Shown: in pieces, positions 31,774-33,329 of the stretch
How positions within the stretch are numbered: position 1 is the first letter of the stretch
Layout of the letters: each line of letters begins with the position of its first letter
Origin: Firm-04 sp003446315
Lineage (GTDB): Bacteria > Bacillota > Clostridia > Oscillospirales > Ruminococcaceae
Assembly (NCBI GenBank): GCA_946530355.1
Contig: CAMNAB010000015.1
Coordinates: 1 to 33,329 of the forward strand
Reading direction: 5' to 3'
Length of the DNA: 33,329 nt
Position numbers and translations under genes: made by a program
Notes under the pieces: generated by a model
Databases searched by the model: none
What the model was told of the DNA's origin: nothing
The model's input: only the letters and a program-made list of their open reading frames with translations

Positions 31774-31806
31774 TAGTAACAAAGAGTTACAAACTAAAAG
31801 TTACTA
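31774..31806. promoter_or_regulatory. candidate operator with three GTAAC/GTTAC half-sites
   Basis: TAGTAAC (31774-31780) and GTTACTA (31800-31806) are perfect inverted arms, and GTTAC (31786-31790) makes a second, closer inverted repeat with GTAAC (31776-31780). The cluster sits immediately after the -10, where binding would block transcription. The NrtR-like protein encoded 18 bases downstream is the obvious candidate ligand-responsive repressor; this is inference. Confidence 0.6.
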
Positions 31807-31823
31807 AGAAAAGAGGAGCCACC

Positions 31824-32591
31824 ATGATCCGGCTGGATGCTTATGAACGACCCTCTGTCGCGGCAGATGCCGTGGTGTTCGGCATAGATGCCGATGCCGC
31901 TGCTCCGCGCAAGGGATTGATACAACGGCGGCTGAAACTGCTGCTCGTGCGGCGCGGCGAGGAACCCTTTGCAGGCGCTTACGGTCTGCCCGGCGGATTC
32001 CTCCGCAAAGGCGAAACCATCGAACAGACTGCCCTGCGGGAACTCGCAGAGGAAGCCGGCGTTTCGGAGCCGAAGATCCTGCATCTCGGCGTTTACAGCG
32101 CACCGGACAGAGATCCGCGGGGATGGGTCATCACATGTGCCTTTCTCGCACTGACCCGAACCGTCGCCCTCTCCACCGCTGCCGGCTCCGATGCCGCAGA
32201 AGCAGAATGGTTCGATTTTGAATTTGCCGCAGAGCCGGACGGCTGCGAACAGATCACGCTTTCTGATGCAGAACAAACCCTGCATCTGCGCTATCAGAAC
32301 GGATCGCTTTTGCAGAATGCGCTTGCATTCGATCACGGTCAGATCATTTATGATGCATTCCGGCAGCTTCGGGATGAGGTGATGTATCACGATCTGATCT
32401 TCGATCTGATGCCGCCGCTGTTTGCAGTATCCGATTTGCAGCAGCCTTATGAGATCATCACCGGCACACATACTTCACCGCAGAATTTCCGGAAAAAAAT
32501 GGCATCCAGAATCACGGAAACCGAATTTTATAACGAAGCGGCTGCACATCGCACCGCCAAGCTATACCGCAGAAAGGAAGGTACAGCATGA
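31824..32591 (+). CDS. nrtR: NrtR-like Nudix-domain transcription regulator
   Basis: NrtR proteins are repressors of NAD-related genes that combine a Nudix sensor domain for ADP-ribose with a winged helix. In this 255-residue protein the Nudix box reads GFLRKGETIEQTALRELAEE then AGV (about residues 55-77). The C-terminal 110 residues (LAFDHGQIIYDAFRQLRDEV, LMPPLFAVSDLQQPYEIITG, NFRKKMASRITETEF and AKLYRRK) have the pattern of the NrtR DNA-binding domain. The box keeps its glutamates, so enzymatic activity is possible. GAGGAG lies upstream of the ATG at 31824; the earlier in-frame start is within the promoter. A nicotinamidase-like gene in the same operon supports an NAD-related role. An ordinary Nudix enzyme is the alternative. 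Confidence 0.82.
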   Translation: MIRLDAYERPSVAADAVVFGIDADAAAPRKGLIQRRLKLLLVRRGEEPFAGAYGLPGGFLRKGETIEQTALRELAEEAGVSEPKILHLGVYSAPDRDPRGWVITCAFLALTRTVALSTAAGSDAAEAEWFDFEFAAEPDGCEQITLSDAEQTLHLRYQNGSLLQNALAFDHGQIIYDAFRQLRDEVMYHDLIFDLMPPLFAVSDLQQPYEIITGTHTSPQNFRKKMASRITETEFYNEAAAHRTAKLYRRKEGTA

Positions 32592-32767
32592 AACATCTGA
32601 TTACAAAGAGAATCGCACGGAAAATCGGGAAAAAGGTCATGCAGAGCGTGACCGAACAGGTGACAGACCGCATTGCAGAAAAAGCGGCTGATACCGTTTT
32701 GAAACAGGGAAAACGCATCCTGCGCAAACATGCAGCAGGCAAAGTATTCCGGAAAATGCTCGGTTAA
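32588..32767 (+). CDS. small, strongly basic protein of unknown function
   Basis: A 59-codon frame starts with an ATG overlapping the stop of the NrtR-like gene (ATGA) and has GGAAGG nine bases upstream. The product (MKHLITKRIARKIGKKVMQS to GKVFRKMLG) contains 17 Lys/Arg against four Asp/Glu and is predicted to be one or two amphipathic helices without a membrane segment or signal peptide. I do not recognise a family. Its position between a Nudix regulator and a nicotinamidase, with stop-start overlap, argues that it is translated. It may bind nucleic acid or a membrane surface, but nothing proves it. Confidence 0.68.
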   Translation: MKHLITKRIARKIGKKVMQSVTEQVTDRIAEKAADTVLKQGKRILRKHAAGKVFRKMLG

Positions 32768-32795
32768 TACCGAATCAGAGAAGGGAGAATCTGAT

Positions 32796-33326
32796 ATGAA
32801 AGTGCTTGTCGTCATTGATATGCAAAAGGATTTCACAACGGGTGCACTGGGCAACCCGCAGACCGCTGCCGTCACCGATGCAGTGGTGAATCAGATCCGC
32901 GCATTCCGTGCCGCAGAACCGGATGGGCTTGTGATCGCAACGATGGATACCCACACGCCGGATTATCTGAACACGCAGGAAGGCAAAAATCTGCCTGTGC
33001 CGCACTGCATTCGCGGTACGGACGGCTGGAAGCTCGAAGATGCCGTTGCAGATGCACTGCCGGATGATGCCGTGATCGTGGAAAAAGGCACGTTCGGTGC
33101 GATCCGGATGCCGGAGATCATCGGTACCGGCCGCAAAATTGATGAGATCCAGTTGATCGGTGTCTGCACGGATATCTGCGTCATCTCGAATGCAATGATC
33201 CTGAAAGCCGCGTTTCCGGAAGTACCGGTTCGCGTCATTCCGGATTGCTGCGCCGGCGTGACACCTGAAAGCCATGAGAATGCACTCGCTGCAATGCGGG
33301 CTTGCCAGATCATTACCGCAGAATAA
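32796..33326 (+). CDS. pncA: nicotinamidase-like cysteine hydrolase (isochorismatase fold)
   Basis: The 176-residue protein has the catalytic triad of the isochorismatase superfamily: Asp8 in VIDMQKDF, Lys97 in VEKGTFG and Cys128 in GVCTDICV. Residues Asp51, His53 and His70 (TMDTHTPDY and PVPHC) match the metal-binding triad that marks nicotinamidases, which turn nicotinamide into nicotinic acid for NAD salvage. Length is close to short bacterial PncA enzymes. AAGGGAG precedes the ATG at 32796; the in-frame start at 32730 lies within the small basic gene. It is the third gene of the NrtR-like operon, 28 bases after the small gene. Another amide or isochorismate-type substrate is possible. Confidence 0.87.
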   Translation: MKVLVVIDMQKDFTTGALGNPQTAAVTDAVVNQIRAFRAAEPDGLVIATMDTHTPDYLNTQEGKNLPVPHCIRGTDGWKLEDAVADALPDDAVIVEKGTFGAIRMPEIIGTGRKIDEIQLIGVCTDICVISNAMILKAAFPEVPVRVIPDCCAGVTPESHENALAAMRACQIITAE

Positions 33327-33329
33327 ACA

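Overview
The window looks like a chromosomal segment from a Gram-positive Firmicute, most likely a Ruminococcus-type member of the Oscillospiraceae. The evidence is spoVG, a Firmicute-type HemZ, a single long Rel enzyme, strong RBSs (AGGAGG, GGAGG), sigma-A promoters and a moderate-GC gene set. A secreted protein carrying a two-repeat dockerin module points to a cellulosome-forming species. This assignment is inference from gene content; no rRNA is present. I see no insertion sequence, prophage, CRISPR array or rRNA. Apart from the repeat tract and the AT-rich gap before the P1 peptidase gene, the region reads as ordinary, compact genome.

Layout. Positions 1-4828 are on the minus strand: a tRNA-Leu(CAA) with its own promoter, and the tight operon murC-lexA-zapA-U32 peptidase family, which joins wall synthesis, SOS control, divisome assembly and probable RNA hydroxylation. 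spoVG (plus) follows with its own terminator. Next comes a minus-strand pair, yfhO-like membrane protein then an ADP-ribose pyrophosphatase-type Nudix enzyme, and a monocistronic tatD. Positions 9878-16364 (minus) hold recJ-rel-MBL hydrolase-hemZ, read from one sigma-A promoter before recJ.

A consensus promoter at 16516-16544 drives a large membrane-anchored protein of unknown function (plus). It converges through two terminator hairpins on a minus-strand pair: a phosphodiester glycosidase-domain protein and a membrane protein whose cytoplasmic N-terminus is a 39-bp tandem repeat. The plus strand then carries a fused ECF sigma/anti-sigma protein, an AbrB-family regulator coupled to a membrane-tailed MGT glycosyltransferase, and a long structured leader with a terminator. 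After that leader come an XRE-cupin regulator with an acyl-CoA synthetase, and trmL-degV. A minus-strand gene for a dockerin/LRR secreted protein follows. The window ends with a P1-family peptidase and an NrtR-like Nudix regulator, small basic protein and nicotinamidase operon.

The most promising undescribed element is the leader at about 24313-24547. It has a strong promoter, at least four hairpins, a perfect 13-bp intrinsic terminator ending 39 bases before the XRE-cupin start codon, and an upstream segment that can form 12 continuous pairs with the terminator's 5' arm. This is the architecture of a transcription attenuator or riboswitch, and I do not recognise its class. Other candidates are the sigma/anti-sigma fusion with a probable internal start, the dockerin protein with a possible Cys/His catalytic domain, the repeat-bearing membrane protein, and several palindromes sitting on promoters.
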